Shown: piece after piece, positions 42,469 to 50,570 of the stretch
How positions within the stretch are numbered: the stretch's first letter is position 1
Layout of the letters: every line of letters begins with the position of its first letter
DNA from: DASYKT01 sp963718105
GTDB taxonomy: Bacteria > Acidobacteriota > Blastocatellia > Pyrinomonadales > Pyrinomonadaceae
Assembly (NCBI GenBank): GCA_963718105.1
Contig: OY970352.1
Span: forward strand, 2,790,001 to 2,854,000
DNA length: 64,000 nt
Direction: 5' to 3'
Translations under genes and position numbers: made by a program
The notes under the pieces: model-generated
The model's database searches: none
What the model was told of the DNA's origin: nothing
The model's input: the letters and a program-made list of their open reading frames with translations, nothing else

Positions 42469-45174
42469 TTAACCTTTAACCACGATACTCACCAACCGCT
42501 TCGGCACGACGATGACCTTGACGATCTCTTTGCCGGCGGTGAATTCTTTTATTTTTTCATCCGCCAGGGCCATGGCCTGCAGTTCGGCTTCAGGCGTTTC
42601 GGGCGAAGCGATCACCCGCGAACGCAATTTGCCGTTGACCTGCACCGGGATCTCGATCTCGTCGGCCTTTACCAGCTCTTCATCGGCAACCGGAAATCTC
42701 GCGTCGTTGCCCAACAGCCCCCTGTCATTGCCGACGATCTGCGAGTACATTTCCTCAGCCGCGTGCGGGGCAAAAGGCACCAGCATTATCAGCAAACTTT
42801 CGACCGCTTCACGCACGGCGAAAACTTCTTCGGCGCCGGCCGTTTCCGGTTCGGCTTTGAATTCGTAGATCGAATTGCACAATTCCATCAAGGCCGCAAC
42901 CGGTGTGTTGAATTGCAAAGTCTCCAGACTCTCGGTGATACGCTGAATGGTTTGGTGCGTCTTCTGTCTTAATTTTTTCGCTTCAGCCGATCGACCTTCA
43001 GCCGCTTCAACTGTTGCCGACTGCTCCTTCGGCGCTGCCAACTGCTCTTGCCATTTAAAGACAAATCGATAAACGCGCTGCAGAAATCTGACCGCGCCCT
43101 CGATACCGCTTTCGTGCCAGACCAATTCGTTTTCCACCGGGGCGGCAAACAACACGAACAGGCGCGCCGCGTCAGCCCCGTAGATCTCAACCATCTCGTC
43201 CGGGTCGACGCCGTTGCCTTTCGATTTGGACATCCGCTCGATGGCCCACTTTAAAGGCTTGCCGTCTTTTGAAACTGCGCTGGTGACTTTGCCTTTTGCG
43301 TCGCGCTCCACGGTGACGTTAGCCGGAATGTGATAGATCTTTTTGCCGGTTTCGTCGTCAAAGAAAGTTTCACCGACGACCATCCCCTGCGTCAGCAAAC
43401 GCTTGACCGGCTCGTCGAATTTCACCAGCCCGATATCGCGCATCACCTTGTTCCAGAAACGGGTGTAGATCAAATGCATCACGGCATGATCGTCGCCGCC
43501 GATGTATTGATCGACCGGCGCCCAGTAGGCAGCGATCTCCGGTTCAAAAGGCAGCGTGGAATTTTTGTTGTCCAGGTAACGGAAAAAATACCACGACGAA
43601 TCGACAAAGGTGTCCATCGTATCGGTCTCGCGCCGGGCCGGGCCGTCGCAGCCCGGGCAAGCGGTATTGACAAACTCCGGCATGCTCGCCAGCGGCGATT
43701 CGCCTGCGCCGGTAAATATCGCGTTTTCAGGCAGTTCCACGGGCAATTTGTCGTATTGCACGGGCACCGCGCCGCATTTTTCGCAATATACGATCGGTAT
43801 CGGCGCGCCCCAAAACCGCTGCCGGGAGACTCCCCAATCGCGAATGCGGAAGGTGGTCGCGGCTTCGCCAAAGCCATGCTCTTTTGCATGAGCCGCCATT
43901 TCAGTTTTGGCAGCCTCGGAAGTTTTGCCCGACCACTCGCCGGAATTTACCAGGACGCCATAGTCGGTAAAGGGCAATTCGATTGCAGATTGCGGATTGC
44001 GGATTGCGGATTTCGATGCGTGTTCATCCGTGTTCATCCGCGGCTCAATTACCGCTGGAATAGGCAAGGAATATTTTTTCGCAAAATCGAAATCGCGTTC
44101 GTCGTGCGCGGGAACGCTCATCACCGCGCCCGTGCCGTATTCCATCATCACGTAATTGCCGACCCACACGGGCAGCTCTTCGCCGTTGAACGGATTGACC
44201 GCTTTCACACCGGTGTCGATGCCTTCTTTTTCGGGTTCGGCATCATAGTCGGTCACCTTCAATTTATCGACTCTGATCTTTTCGACCGTCGCGCGAACCT
44301 TTCGGTCCAGTTCCGCCAAACGCGCGGCGATGATCGGATGCTCCGCCGCCACGACCACCGAATTTGCACCATAGATGGTGTCGATGCGGGTGGTGAAAAC
44401 GCGAATGTTCTGAGTACCGTCTTCAGACGGCTGCCGGCTAAAGCCGGGACTCAAAACTTTAAAATCGACATACGCGCCTTCGGAACGCCCGATCCAATCG
44501 CGCTGGCGTTTCAAAACGTTCGGCGCCCAGCCGGCTTCGACTTCGGCCATGTCGTCCAACAATTGATCGGCGTAATCGGTGATCTTCAAAAACCACTGTT
44601 CCAACTCTTTTTTCGTGACCGGGTTTCCGCAGCGCCAGCACAAACCACCGCTGGCCTGCTCGTTGGACAAAACGGCCTCGTCATGCGGGCACCAATTGAC
44701 CTGCGTTTTCTTTTTGTAGGCCAAACCCATCTCGTACATCTTCAAAAAGAACCACTGGTCGAATTTGTAATAGTCCGGGCGATGCGCGGCCATCTGCCGC
44801 CGCCAATCGTATCCGAAACCCATGCGCTGCAGTTGGCCGGTCATGTGGACGATGTTTTCTTCGGTCCACTCGCGCGGGTTGACGCCGCGCTTGATCGCCG
44901 CGTCCTCGGCCGGCTGGCCGAATGAATCCCAGCCGATCGGGTGCATCACATTAAAGCCCTGCAGGCGTTTGAACCACGCCGTCGCATCGCCCACGGAATA
45001 ATTGCGCACGTGTCCCATGTGCAGATTGCCCGACGGGTAAGGCAGCATTTCCAATTGATAAAATTTCGGCCGGGTGTCACCGGCCTCGGCGACCTCGGCA
45101 TTGAAATAGCCGGTTTCAGCCCAGCGCCTCTGCCACTTTTCTTCTATCTTTTTTGCAAAATATTTCTCGTCCAT
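42469..45174 (-). CDS. leuS: Leucyl-tRNA synthetase
   Basis: 901 residues. The class I signature is HMGHVRNYSVGDATAWF and the KMSKS loop is MSKSKGNGVDPDEM. The editing (CP1) domain and the zinc-type knuckles CGNP/CWRC and CEKCG/CPGC are present. It charges tRNA-Leu. Inside the editing region, the conserved joint between AVIEP and LPFTDYGVLVNSG is lengthened by about 21 residues reading RMNTDEHASKSAIRNPQSAI; this equals an intergenic repeat translated in frame. The stop is followed by the 89-bp palindrome, copy B. Confidence 0.95.
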   Translation of the reverse strand: MDEKYFAKKIEEKWQRRWAETGYFNAEVAEAGDTRPKFYQLEMLPYPSGNLHMGHVRNYSVGDATAWFKRLQGFNVMHPIGWDSFGQPAEDAAIKRGVNPREWTEENIVHMTGQLQRMGFGYDWRRQMAAHRPDYYKFDQWFFLKMYEMGLAYKKKTQVNWCPHDEAVLSNEQASGGLCWRCGNPVTKKELEQWFLKITDYADQLLDDMAEVEAGWAPNVLKRQRDWIGRSEGAYVDFKVLSPGFSRQPSEDGTQNIRVFTTRIDTIYGANSVVVAAEHPIIAARLAELDRKVRATVEKIRVDKLKVTDYDAEPEKEGIDTGVKAVNPFNGEELPVWVGNYVMMEYGTGAVMSVPAHDERDFDFAKKYSLPIPAVIEPRMNTDEHASKSAIRNPQSAIELPFTDYGVLVNSGEWSGKTSEAAKTEMAAHAKEHGFGEAATTFRIRDWGVSRQRFWGAPIPIVYCEKCGAVPVQYDKLPVELPENAIFTGAGESPLASMPEFVNTACPGCDGPARRETDTMDTFVDSSWYFFRYLDNKNSTLPFEPEIAAYWAPVDQYIGGDDHAVMHLIYTRFWNKVMRDIGLVKFDEPVKRLLTQGMVVGETFFDDETGKKIYHIPANVTVERDAKGKVTSAVSKDGKPLKWAIERMSKSKGNGVDPDEMVEIYGADAARLFVLFAAPVENELVWHESGIEGAVRFLQRVYRFVFKWQEQLAAPKEQSATVEAAEGRSAEAKKLRQKTHQTIQRITESLETLQFNTPVAALMELCNSIYEFKAEPETAGAEEVFAVREAVESLLIMLVPFAPHAAEEMYSQIVGNDRGLLGNDARFPVADEELVKADEIEIPVQVNGKLRSRVIASPETPEAELQAMALADEKIKEFTAGKEIVKVIVVPKRLVSIVVKG
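43980..44043. repeat. Intergenic-type repeat inserted in frame in leuS
   Basis: On the plus strand this is a tandem of GATTGCGG units followed by GTGTTCATCCGTGTTCATCC and GCGGC. The second part matches the CGGATGAACACGGAT repeat family found between genes at 19199 and 58644. On the coding strand it stays open and adds about 21 residues to LeuRS. Confidence 0.75.
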
Positions 45175-45557
45175 AAATTTAAGCCTCGCGGCCAGATGTT
45201 TGTAATTTTATCGCACAAACAAAAGACCAAGTTTAACGGATAAATAAGATCTATCCAATTAGTGATAATTATTTTTGATTGATTTTCGAATGGAGGCTCG
45301 CCACGTCGCCGAAACTGAAGTTTCCACGAGTGGCTATCTAAGAAGGAGATTAAATTTTTCTAAGCGCAAGATCATTGCCGTAAAGATAACGCATTTTTTG
45401 CCTGATCACAAGCCTTATTAACGCCCCTCAGCAAAATCTATTGCCTTTAACATTCAAATAGCATATTTTTATAAATATATTTAGCTCCTGATAACGCCAA
45501 AAGATTTTACAAGGCGGCTCTCATAATCCCAAAAATTTAAAGCCAATAGGAGGAAAA
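45175..45557. other. Gene-free divergent spacer
   Basis: AT-rich from about 45400 to 45540, consistent with a promoter for the peptide gene at 45558. An imperfect short inverted repeat around 45310-45345 (GAAACTGAAGTTTC) is the only structure noted; otherwise nothing recognisable. Confidence 0.5.
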
Positions 45558-45836
45558 ATGATCACAATTTTACGTTCGTCGAGGATACTTCATCGGATGG
45601 TAATTCTTGCCGTCCTCGTGGTGGGACTTTCTTTTGTCGTTATGGTAAAAAATGCAACTCCCGTTCATGCCGCGCCCTGTTGTTCTGAATGCGATGCAAA
45701 CGAGCAGTATTGCTTAAATTTATGCGATTGGGGCAACCCCAACGGCGATCCGAATTGCCCGTACCAGCATCTTTCGGATTGTTACCAGGATATGCTGCTT
45801 TACTCCTGCTGGGCACATTGTGTGATGTCTTGCTAG
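45558..45836 (+). CDS. Small secreted Cys-rich peptide
   Basis: 92 residues. The ATG has AGGAGG six bases upstream, a strong site. A basic start and hydrophobic core (VILAVLVVGLSFVVMV) end at a signal peptidase site near VHAAP. The mature part of about 54 residues has ten Cys, beginning PCCSECD and ending HCVMSC, and is otherwise acidic and aromatic. Ten Cys suggests up to five disulfides or metal binding. It lies in the spacer between leuS and holA, next to decayed duplicates of those genes. No known family is recognised; a toxin-like, signal or metal-binding peptide is possible. Confidence 0.7.
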   Translation: MITILRSSRILHRMVILAVLVVGLSFVVMVKNATPVHAAPCCSECDANEQYCLNLCDWGNPNGDPNCPYQHLSDCYQDMLLYSCWAHCVMSC

Positions 45837-45904
45837 AGAACGGCGGCTTATATTAACTAAATAACTCTTTGGGAAGTCAGTTACCTACCGGCTTCCCAAA
45901 TATA

Positions 45905-46104
45905 CCAGGCGGCAAGCTCTCGCACACTAGCATCGCGATCTGCAGACGCGGGGTGGCGAGCGATGTTTTGATCGCCCAGGTCGACCTCGGCCATATAATA
46001 CAGAATGTAGGCAGCTTTCGATTTTTTTGCCATTTATCTTTTCTATCTTTTTGCAAAATATTTCTCGCCCATAAAATCCAGCCTCGCGGCCTCATACTTT
46101 GTAT
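45905..46104 (-). pseudogene. Decayed fragments of leuS 5' end and holA 3' end
   Basis: On the minus strand, 46104 to about 46027 matches the leuS start region (45130-45204, including GCAAAATATTTCTCG and AGCCTCGCGGCC). About 46006 to 45909 matches the last ~100 bases of holA (47041-47143, including GATGTTTTGAT and GGTCGACCT). Reading frames are broken relative to the parents. The order leuS-start then holA-end, lying between intact holA and intact leuS, is what a tandem duplication with an internal deletion would leave. Confidence 0.8.
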
Positions 46105-46260
46105 CTACCTCTTTTCAAAAAGGACGACCGGCCGCCGGCTAAATACCGTTTAAAAAGGCAAACCCGGCCGTCAGTAGAGTGTGTGGGTATTTTTACACAC
46201 TTTCGTTAACACCCGGATTTCCGTGTTTTTAAATTTACCTAAGCCCTCGGTAAGGGGCTT

Positions 46261-46770
46261 TTAGTTAAAGGTTGGCACCGTTCCCTCGAGGGCAATACAC
46301 CAGTTCACAGCCAGGTAGGGCGGCAGGCTGGCGGCCGGGTCGCCGCTGCCGGTCATTCCGATACTGCCGGAACTCAGCGTCGAATCCCGCGCCGCCGCGG
46401 TATAGATAGTCGCCCCGCCGAGGGAAGCGCCGGCGGGGCTGGCAAACAGTTTAGTTCCCGAACTGGCCTCCAGCGAGTGGTTATGACTCGGCAAATTTCC
46501 CGTGGCCAGCGTTATTTCTTCCGCGCCGCCGTTATCTGCCAGGGAATAACTGCTTAAACCCGGCCCCTGGCCGATATGCAGTGAAAACCGGCTGCGCAGA
46601 TCGGGCAGGGCAAAAGTATCTATGCCGTCACCGCCGTAGGTGGTGCTGATCAGCGCAAAAAGATCGGCATAGGTAATAACGGACACCTCCTGCCCGTCGC
46701 ATTTGGCCCATCCGCTGGGCGCGTCTTCAAAACTAAAACATTGTATTTGTCCGATAAAAGGTGTTGACAT
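46261..46770 (-). CDS. Phage tail-collar domain protein (microcystin-dependent-protein type)
   Basis: 169 residues from the ATG at 46770, which has AAGGAG seven bases upstream; the frame is open further upstream without a ribosome site. The tail-collar signature is complete: FIGQIQCFSFEDAPSGWAKC, YGGDGIDTFALPDLRSR, GNLPSHNHSL and PPYLAVNWCIAL. Stand-alone proteins of this kind (MdpB-like) occur in many free-living bacteria, often in groups, outside prophages. No other phage gene is near. It may be a secreted or injection-system-related fibre tip; function is not known. Confidence 0.9.
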   Translation of the reverse strand: MSTPFIGQIQCFSFEDAPSGWAKCDGQEVSVITYADLFALISTTYGGDGIDTFALPDLRSRFSLHIGQGPGLSSYSLADNGGAEEITLATGNLPSHNHSLEASSGTKLFASPAGASLGGATIYTAAARDSTLSSGSIGMTGSGDPAASLPPYLAVNWCIALEGTVPTFN

Positions 46771-47040
46771 GAAAAATCTCCTTATAAATTTATCAGGCTC
46801 CTGGGAAGAAACCCGGTTTATGATCTTATTAAACACTCAGGGAGAGCTTTAACACTTTGAATGCGTTGTGGCGCCGAAAGGATCGACCCATTAATTAGGT
46901 TATATGAATGTATGAATAGCTACGGAGAACACTTTAGAGGAAATGTAAAAGAGACGATGCATTAGCGGAATTTAATCTAAGCGGGCTTTTGTGAACAGTT
47001 TATATGTCTCGGGTTTTATCTCTTTCCATATACGCAAACC

Positions 47041-48066
47041 CTACGAGGTAAGCTCACACACCAGCATTTCGATCTGCAGGCGCGGCGTGGCGACCGATGT
47101 TTTGATGGCCAGGTCGACTTCGGCCATGCGGCGCAGAATATGAGTTAATTTTTCCCATTCCAAACGCCGCGCGGCGGCCATAAATTCTTCCTGCTTGCTG
47201 TAAGGCATATTGACCGCGCGCGCCACGTCTTTGCGGTCCAGGCCCTGCTTCATCAGATCTTTGACCAGCGCGAGGCGATGATAATTGCTCGCGATCAACC
47301 CCAAAAGCATCACCGGTTCCGCGCCGTCATTGAGTAATTTATAAACAGTTTCGAGCGCTCGCGTGCGGTTTTTTGCCAGCAGATGATCGGTCAAGGCAAA
47401 GTTTGAAAGTTCACGTGAATTTGAGATCAGTTCATCGATCAGATCGATGGTAACGATCCCGTCCGGCAGCGAAGCGACGGCGAGCTTTTCCAGCTCGCTG
47501 GAAACTTTTCGCAGGTCGTTGCCGATCGTCGCGACCAGGTGCTGCAGCGTCCGGTCGTCGGCCCGGGCGTTAAAATCTTTCAAGCGGTCTTTTAACCAGT
47601 CGGCGACTTCGCGGTCATTTAACGGAGCAAATTCGACCGCCGTACATTTATCCAAAAGCAGCTTGGATATCTTGCGGCGCTTGTCCAATTCATCCGCGAC
47701 AAAAAATATTACCGACGTTTTAGCAGGGTCGTTCAGATACCGGGTAAGCGCCGGCTCGTGCTCTTCCTTAATGGTTTCTTTACGTCCGGCGTCGGTAACG
47801 CGGACCTCGGTAACACGCACCACGCGTTTTTGCGACATCATCGGAAGCTGGTTTGCGGCGGCCAGGCCGTCACGCAGGTCGGAACTTACCAGGCTTATCG
47901 ACGACTCGTTGAACTCACGCAGATCACCCTCGGCAAAGATCTTGTCCGAGATGGTCTTTACCGCCAGATCGCGAAGATACGTTTCCTCCCCAAAGAAAAG
48001 ATAGACAGGCGCGATCTTGTTGTCCCGGATCTGATTTCTTAATTGTTCGCGCGTAAGGACTGCCAT
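47041..48066 (-). CDS. holA: DNA polymerase III subunit delta
   Basis: 341 residues. The N-terminus has APVYLFFGEETYLRDLAVK, followed by the helical clamp-loader segments DELDKRRKISKLLLDK and LVATIGNDLRKVSSELEKLA, as in HolA. It is the subunit that opens the beta clamp in the clamp loader. The C-terminus ends ATPRLQIEMLVCELTS, and a decayed copy of this end lies at 45909-46006. Downstream is a 270-bp spacer before the tail-collar gene; upstream a repeat separates it from lptE. Confidence 0.92.
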   Translation of the reverse strand: MAVLTREQLRNQIRDNKIAPVYLFFGEETYLRDLAVKTISDKIFAEGDLREFNESSISLVSSDLRDGLAAANQLPMMSQKRVVRVTEVRVTDAGRKETIKEEHEPALTRYLNDPAKTSVIFFVADELDKRRKISKLLLDKCTAVEFAPLNDREVADWLKDRLKDFNARADDRTLQHLVATIGNDLRKVSSELEKLAVASLPDGIVTIDLIDELISNSRELSNFALTDHLLAKNRTRALETVYKLLNDGAEPVMLLGLIASNYHRLALVKDLMKQGLDRKDVARAVNMPYSKQEEFMAAARRLEWEKLTHILRRMAEVDLAIKTSVATPRLQIEMLVCELTS

Positions 48067-48082
48067 AGGTTAAGTGGTGGTT

Positions 48083-48248
48083 TTGGTAATTGGTAATTGG
48101 TAATTGGTAATTGGTTTAGCTGTTTCGTGTTGTTTAGTGTAATTTCGTGGTTCCAGGTTTTAAAAGAGATAAGAACTGAACCACTAAAGCACACGAAACG
48201 ACACGAAAAATGCTTACTACTAATTACTAATTACCAACGACCAATTAC
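48083..48248. repeat. Composite palindrome with GGTAATTG ends and CACGAA core
   Basis: The left end has four tandem GGTAATTG units and the right end CTAATTACTAATTACC plus CCAATTAC. Inside is an inverted CACGAA-type repeat (TTTCGTGTTGTTTAGTG facing CACTAAAGCACACGAAAC). The right end runs over the lptE stop codon. A similar composite lies at 54203-54347. Confidence 0.8.
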
Positions 48249-48808
48249 TTTTTACGCTCTTCTTTTACGCCCAATCCATTTACGATGGTCGATACGACCG
48301 ATTCGGCAAACGCGCGTGACATTCTTTCCACGGCCGGGTCTTCCTCGTTAAAAAAGCTGCGCGGGTCTTCGCTGAATTCGTATGAATCGCGGAAGATCAA
48401 ATTCTGGTTGTCATAGAGCACCTTATTATCGGTCAGGTCGCGCACGGTCACGGCGGCGACGATGGTGACTTCAAAAACACGGGCGCGGCCTTCGCGGTCG
48501 AGCAGCACCCCGGAAAAACTGAAATCGCGAATGGTGCCTTCGATCGCGGCGTCGGCGCCGTCGCGCGTGCCCTGCACAACTAATCCGTGGCCGCGCTTGA
48601 TGATCTCTTTCGCCACGGCATCGGTAAAGCGCGATTCAACACGGTAATGCAGCCCGCGGGCTTCGAACCCGAAAGCCGGCACCGCCACTTTTTTGATCTT
48701 TTTCGGCAGGCCGGTATTGGTCACCGGCTTGTAGCATTCGGTAAAACCGGACGCGAGAAAAAACAAAAGCGAGACGGCGGAAATTCTGATGATATTTTGA
48801 TAACGCAT
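48245..48808 (-). CDS. LptE-like LPS-assembly lipoprotein
   Basis: 187 residues with an N-terminal hydrophobic segment followed by FTEC, a poor lipobox. The body fits LptE: KKVAVPAFGFEARGLHYRVE, a TDAVAKEIIKRGH helix, ADAAIEGTIRDFSFSG and a C-terminal AFAESVVSTIV helix after a RDSYEFSEDPRSFFNEEDPA region. LptE plugs LptD in the outer membrane during LPS insertion. It is the last gene of an aph-folP-lptE unit, 3 bp after folP. Its stop overlaps a repeat. Confidence 0.75.
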   Translation of the reverse strand: MRYQNIIRISAVSLLFFLASGFTECYKPVTNTGLPKKIKKVAVPAFGFEARGLHYRVESRFTDAVAKEIIKRGHGLVVQGTRDGADAAIEGTIRDFSFSGVLLDREGRARVFEVTIVAAVTVRDLTDNKVLYDNQNLIFRDSYEFSEDPRSFFNEEDPAVERMSRAFAESVVSTIVNGLGVKEERKK

Positions 48809-48811
48809 TAC

Positions 48812-49681
48812 TTATTTTTGACCTTTGATAGCTTCTACTACCCGCACGGCATGGGCCGTTTCTTTGACATCGTGAGTTCGTATGATCGCCGCCCCGTTCC
48901 AAACCGCGAGCGCCGCAGCGGCCAGTGAACCGCTCAATCTCTCAGTCACCGGCGCATCGCCTAAAGCTTTGCCGATAAACGATTTGCGCGACGAACCGAA
49001 GAGGAGCGGATAACCTGAAAATTCGCCGGATATCTGTTCCAGCCTGGCCATTAACTCGAAATTCTGCTCGAAAGTTTTACTGAAACCAAGGCCGATATCG
49101 AGCGCGATCCGGCCTTTATCGACACCGTACTCAAGAGCTTTTTCGATACTCCATTTTAACCCGTTTTTTACTTCCTGAATAATGTCGGAAACCGGTTCCT
49201 GTTTGTGCATCGTTTCAAACGTGCCGCGCAGGTGCATCAAAACCAGGCCGGTCTTTTTTTGCACCGCGATCTCCGCTATTTTTTCATCGAACCGCAGCCC
49301 CGAGATGTCGTTTATAATTTCCGCGCCGGCATCAACCGCCGCTTCGGCGACCTCGGCTTTGCTGGTATCGATAGAGATGGGGATATCGAAATTTTTGGAA
49401 ACGGCTTCGATCACGGGAACGACCCGGGCAATTTCCTCGTCCGCCGAAACCCGTGCGCTGCCGGCCTGCCCAGCCCCCTGAGGCCGCGTCGATTCGCCGC
49501 CGATGTCCAGCACATCCATTCCCTCGGCGATCATCTGCCCGACCCTTTTCAGCGCATCATCCGCCGAGGCAAATTTTCCTCCGTCGCTAAAGCTGTCCGG
49601 CGTGACATTTAAAATGCCCATGACCAGCGTTCTTGCGCTGTAGTCTAATTCCCTTTTTGAGGTTTTCCAGATGCGTGCCAT
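48812..49681 (-). CDS. folP: Dihydropteroate synthase
   Basis: 289 residues from the ATG at 49681, whose A is shared with the TGA stop of the upstream gene; the frame is open upstream but that would run inside aph. Signatures: GILNVTPDSFSDGG, IGGESTRPQGAG, SIDTSKAEVAEAA and FGSSRKSFIG. It condenses p-aminobenzoate with the pterin pyrophosphate in folate synthesis and is the sulfonamide target. Translation is coupled to the aminoglycoside-kinase-like gene before it. Confidence 0.95.
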   Translation of the reverse strand: MARIWKTSKRELDYSARTLVMGILNVTPDSFSDGGKFASADDALKRVGQMIAEGMDVLDIGGESTRPQGAGQAGSARVSADEEIARVVPVIEAVSKNFDIPISIDTSKAEVAEAAVDAGAEIINDISGLRFDEKIAEIAVQKKTGLVLMHLRGTFETMHKQEPVSDIIQEVKNGLKWSIEKALEYGVDKGRIALDIGLGFSKTFEQNFELMARLEQISGEFSGYPLLFGSSRKSFIGKALGDAPVTERLSGSLAAAALAVWNGAAIIRTHDVKETAHAVRVVEAIKGQK

Positions 49682-50451
49682 CAAAACAACTCGTCGAGCA
49701 AACGGTAATAATAGAGTTTTTCTTCGTCGAGCGAGCCGATGCCGTAAGCACGGCAAAAAGCTTCCCGAATATCCATTTGCATTTCGATATTAAACGCGAA
49801 GCTGCGCAAAAACAACGCGATGTCCTGGTAACGGTCGGCCATTCCTCCCCGGTCGAGATCGATAAAACCGCTGATCTCGTTACCCGCGATCATAAAATTC
49901 GGCAGGCAAAGATCGCCGTGAGTAAAAACCAGATCTTCGCTAGTGGGCTTGTTTGCTACCAACTCATCGTATATATCCGAAGCCGTGCGTCCTAGGTTCG
50001 CGAGATCAAAATCGCTTTCATCGACAAAATTGCGGCGAATGTTTTCCTGCGCTGCGGCAAGCTTTATCTCTATATCCTGTCTCAAACCGCAATCAGTGAT
50101 CGGCAGATCGTGCATCGCGCGCATTGCCCCGGCAGACGTTTCCACAAACTCTGCTATCAAGCCCGGGTTATCACGACTGCCCGCAATATATTGCGACGCC
50201 GGTACGCCGCGCACTTCCGAGATCAATATCAAATAGCTGCCGTCTGTCTCTTCAAACTCAAGGACATCGGGAACCGGCAATTTTCCTTTCAGCCAGCTCA
50301 GGACTTCCGCCTCGCGTTTAAGATCCGTCAAACTTTCCCTCGGAGCAATCTTTAAATAGGCCGCCAGGCCGGGCAGATAATACACTTCCGCTCCGGACCA
50401 ACCGGTGAATATTTGTTCATGGCCGTGTTTTGTCAGCAAGTCTCGCAGCAT
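49681..50451 (-). CDS. APH(3')-like aminoglycoside phosphotransferase family protein
   Basis: 256 residues, close to APH(3') enzymes in length. The catalytic loop is FTHGDLCLPNFMI, the metal-binding segment GFIDLDRGGMADRYQDIAL, and the C-terminus ends YRLLDELF, the typical end of APH(3') proteins. The N-lobe has WSGAEVYYL and the Lys in YLKIAPR. It should phosphorylate the 3'-hydroxyl of aminoglycosides or a related sugar. It is the first gene of a chromosomal operon with folP and lptE and has no mobile element nearby, so it is probably an intrinsic gene; resistance is not demonstrated. Confidence 0.9.
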   Translation of the reverse strand: MLRDLLTKHGHEQIFTGWSGAEVYYLPGLAAYLKIAPRESLTDLKREAEVLSWLKGKLPVPDVLEFEETDGSYLILISEVRGVPASQYIAGSRDNPGLIAEFVETSAGAMRAMHDLPITDCGLRQDIEIKLAAAQENIRRNFVDESDFDLANLGRTASDIYDELVANKPTSEDLVFTHGDLCLPNFMIAGNEISGFIDLDRGGMADRYQDIALFLRSFAFNIEMQMDIREAFCRAYGIGSLDEEKLYYYRLLDELF

Positions 50452-50460
50452 ACCCTCTTC

Positions 50461-50510
50461 GGAGCGCCGAATTATTCGGCATCTTTTAAGCAGACTAAAG
50501 TCTGCGTTCC
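50461..50510. repeat. Short GGAGCGC element with two hairpins
   Basis: GGAGCGC and GCGTTCC are the outer arms. Inside are CGCCGAAT-t-ATTCGGC and GCAGACTAAAGTCTGC (50490-50505). The same architecture recurs at 57542-57592. It lies 9 bp upstream of the aph start. Confidence 0.8.
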
Positions 50511-50511
50511 C

Positions 50512-50548
50512 AAAAGAAAAAGGATAAAGCTTTCACCTTATCCTTTTT
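50512..50548 (-). terminator. Rho-independent terminator of ftsH
   Basis: An 11-bp stem (50517-50527 with 50538-50548) is followed on the minus strand by TTTTTCTTTT. It lies 22 bp after the ftsH stop. Confidence 0.85.
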
Positions 50549-50570
50549 ACTTATCCTTTGTCCTTTTCAC

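Noticed and set aside
43330..44925. Very long open frame (over 500 codons) antisense to leuS
   Set aside because: It lies wholly opposite conserved LeuRS motifs and has no recognisable domain or ribosome site. Long antisense frames follow from the codon bias of GC-rich genes; similar ones occur opposite the PAS kinases (1498-2763) and the amine-oxidase-like gene (56100-57335).
45877..46095. Small open frame across the holA/leuS fragments
   Set aside because: It joins pieces of two decayed genes in mixed frames and has no ribosome site, so it is treated as a pseudogene remnant.
46241..46262. Terminator AAGCCC...GGGCTT at the end of the tail-collar gene
   Set aside because: The T-run is on the plus strand and only four bases long, while the gene is on the minus strand; no plus-strand gene ends here.
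46261..46770. Prophage
   Set aside because: The tail-collar gene is isolated; no capsid, portal, terminase, integrase or lysis gene is present, and stand-alone tail-collar proteins are common in free-living bacteria.
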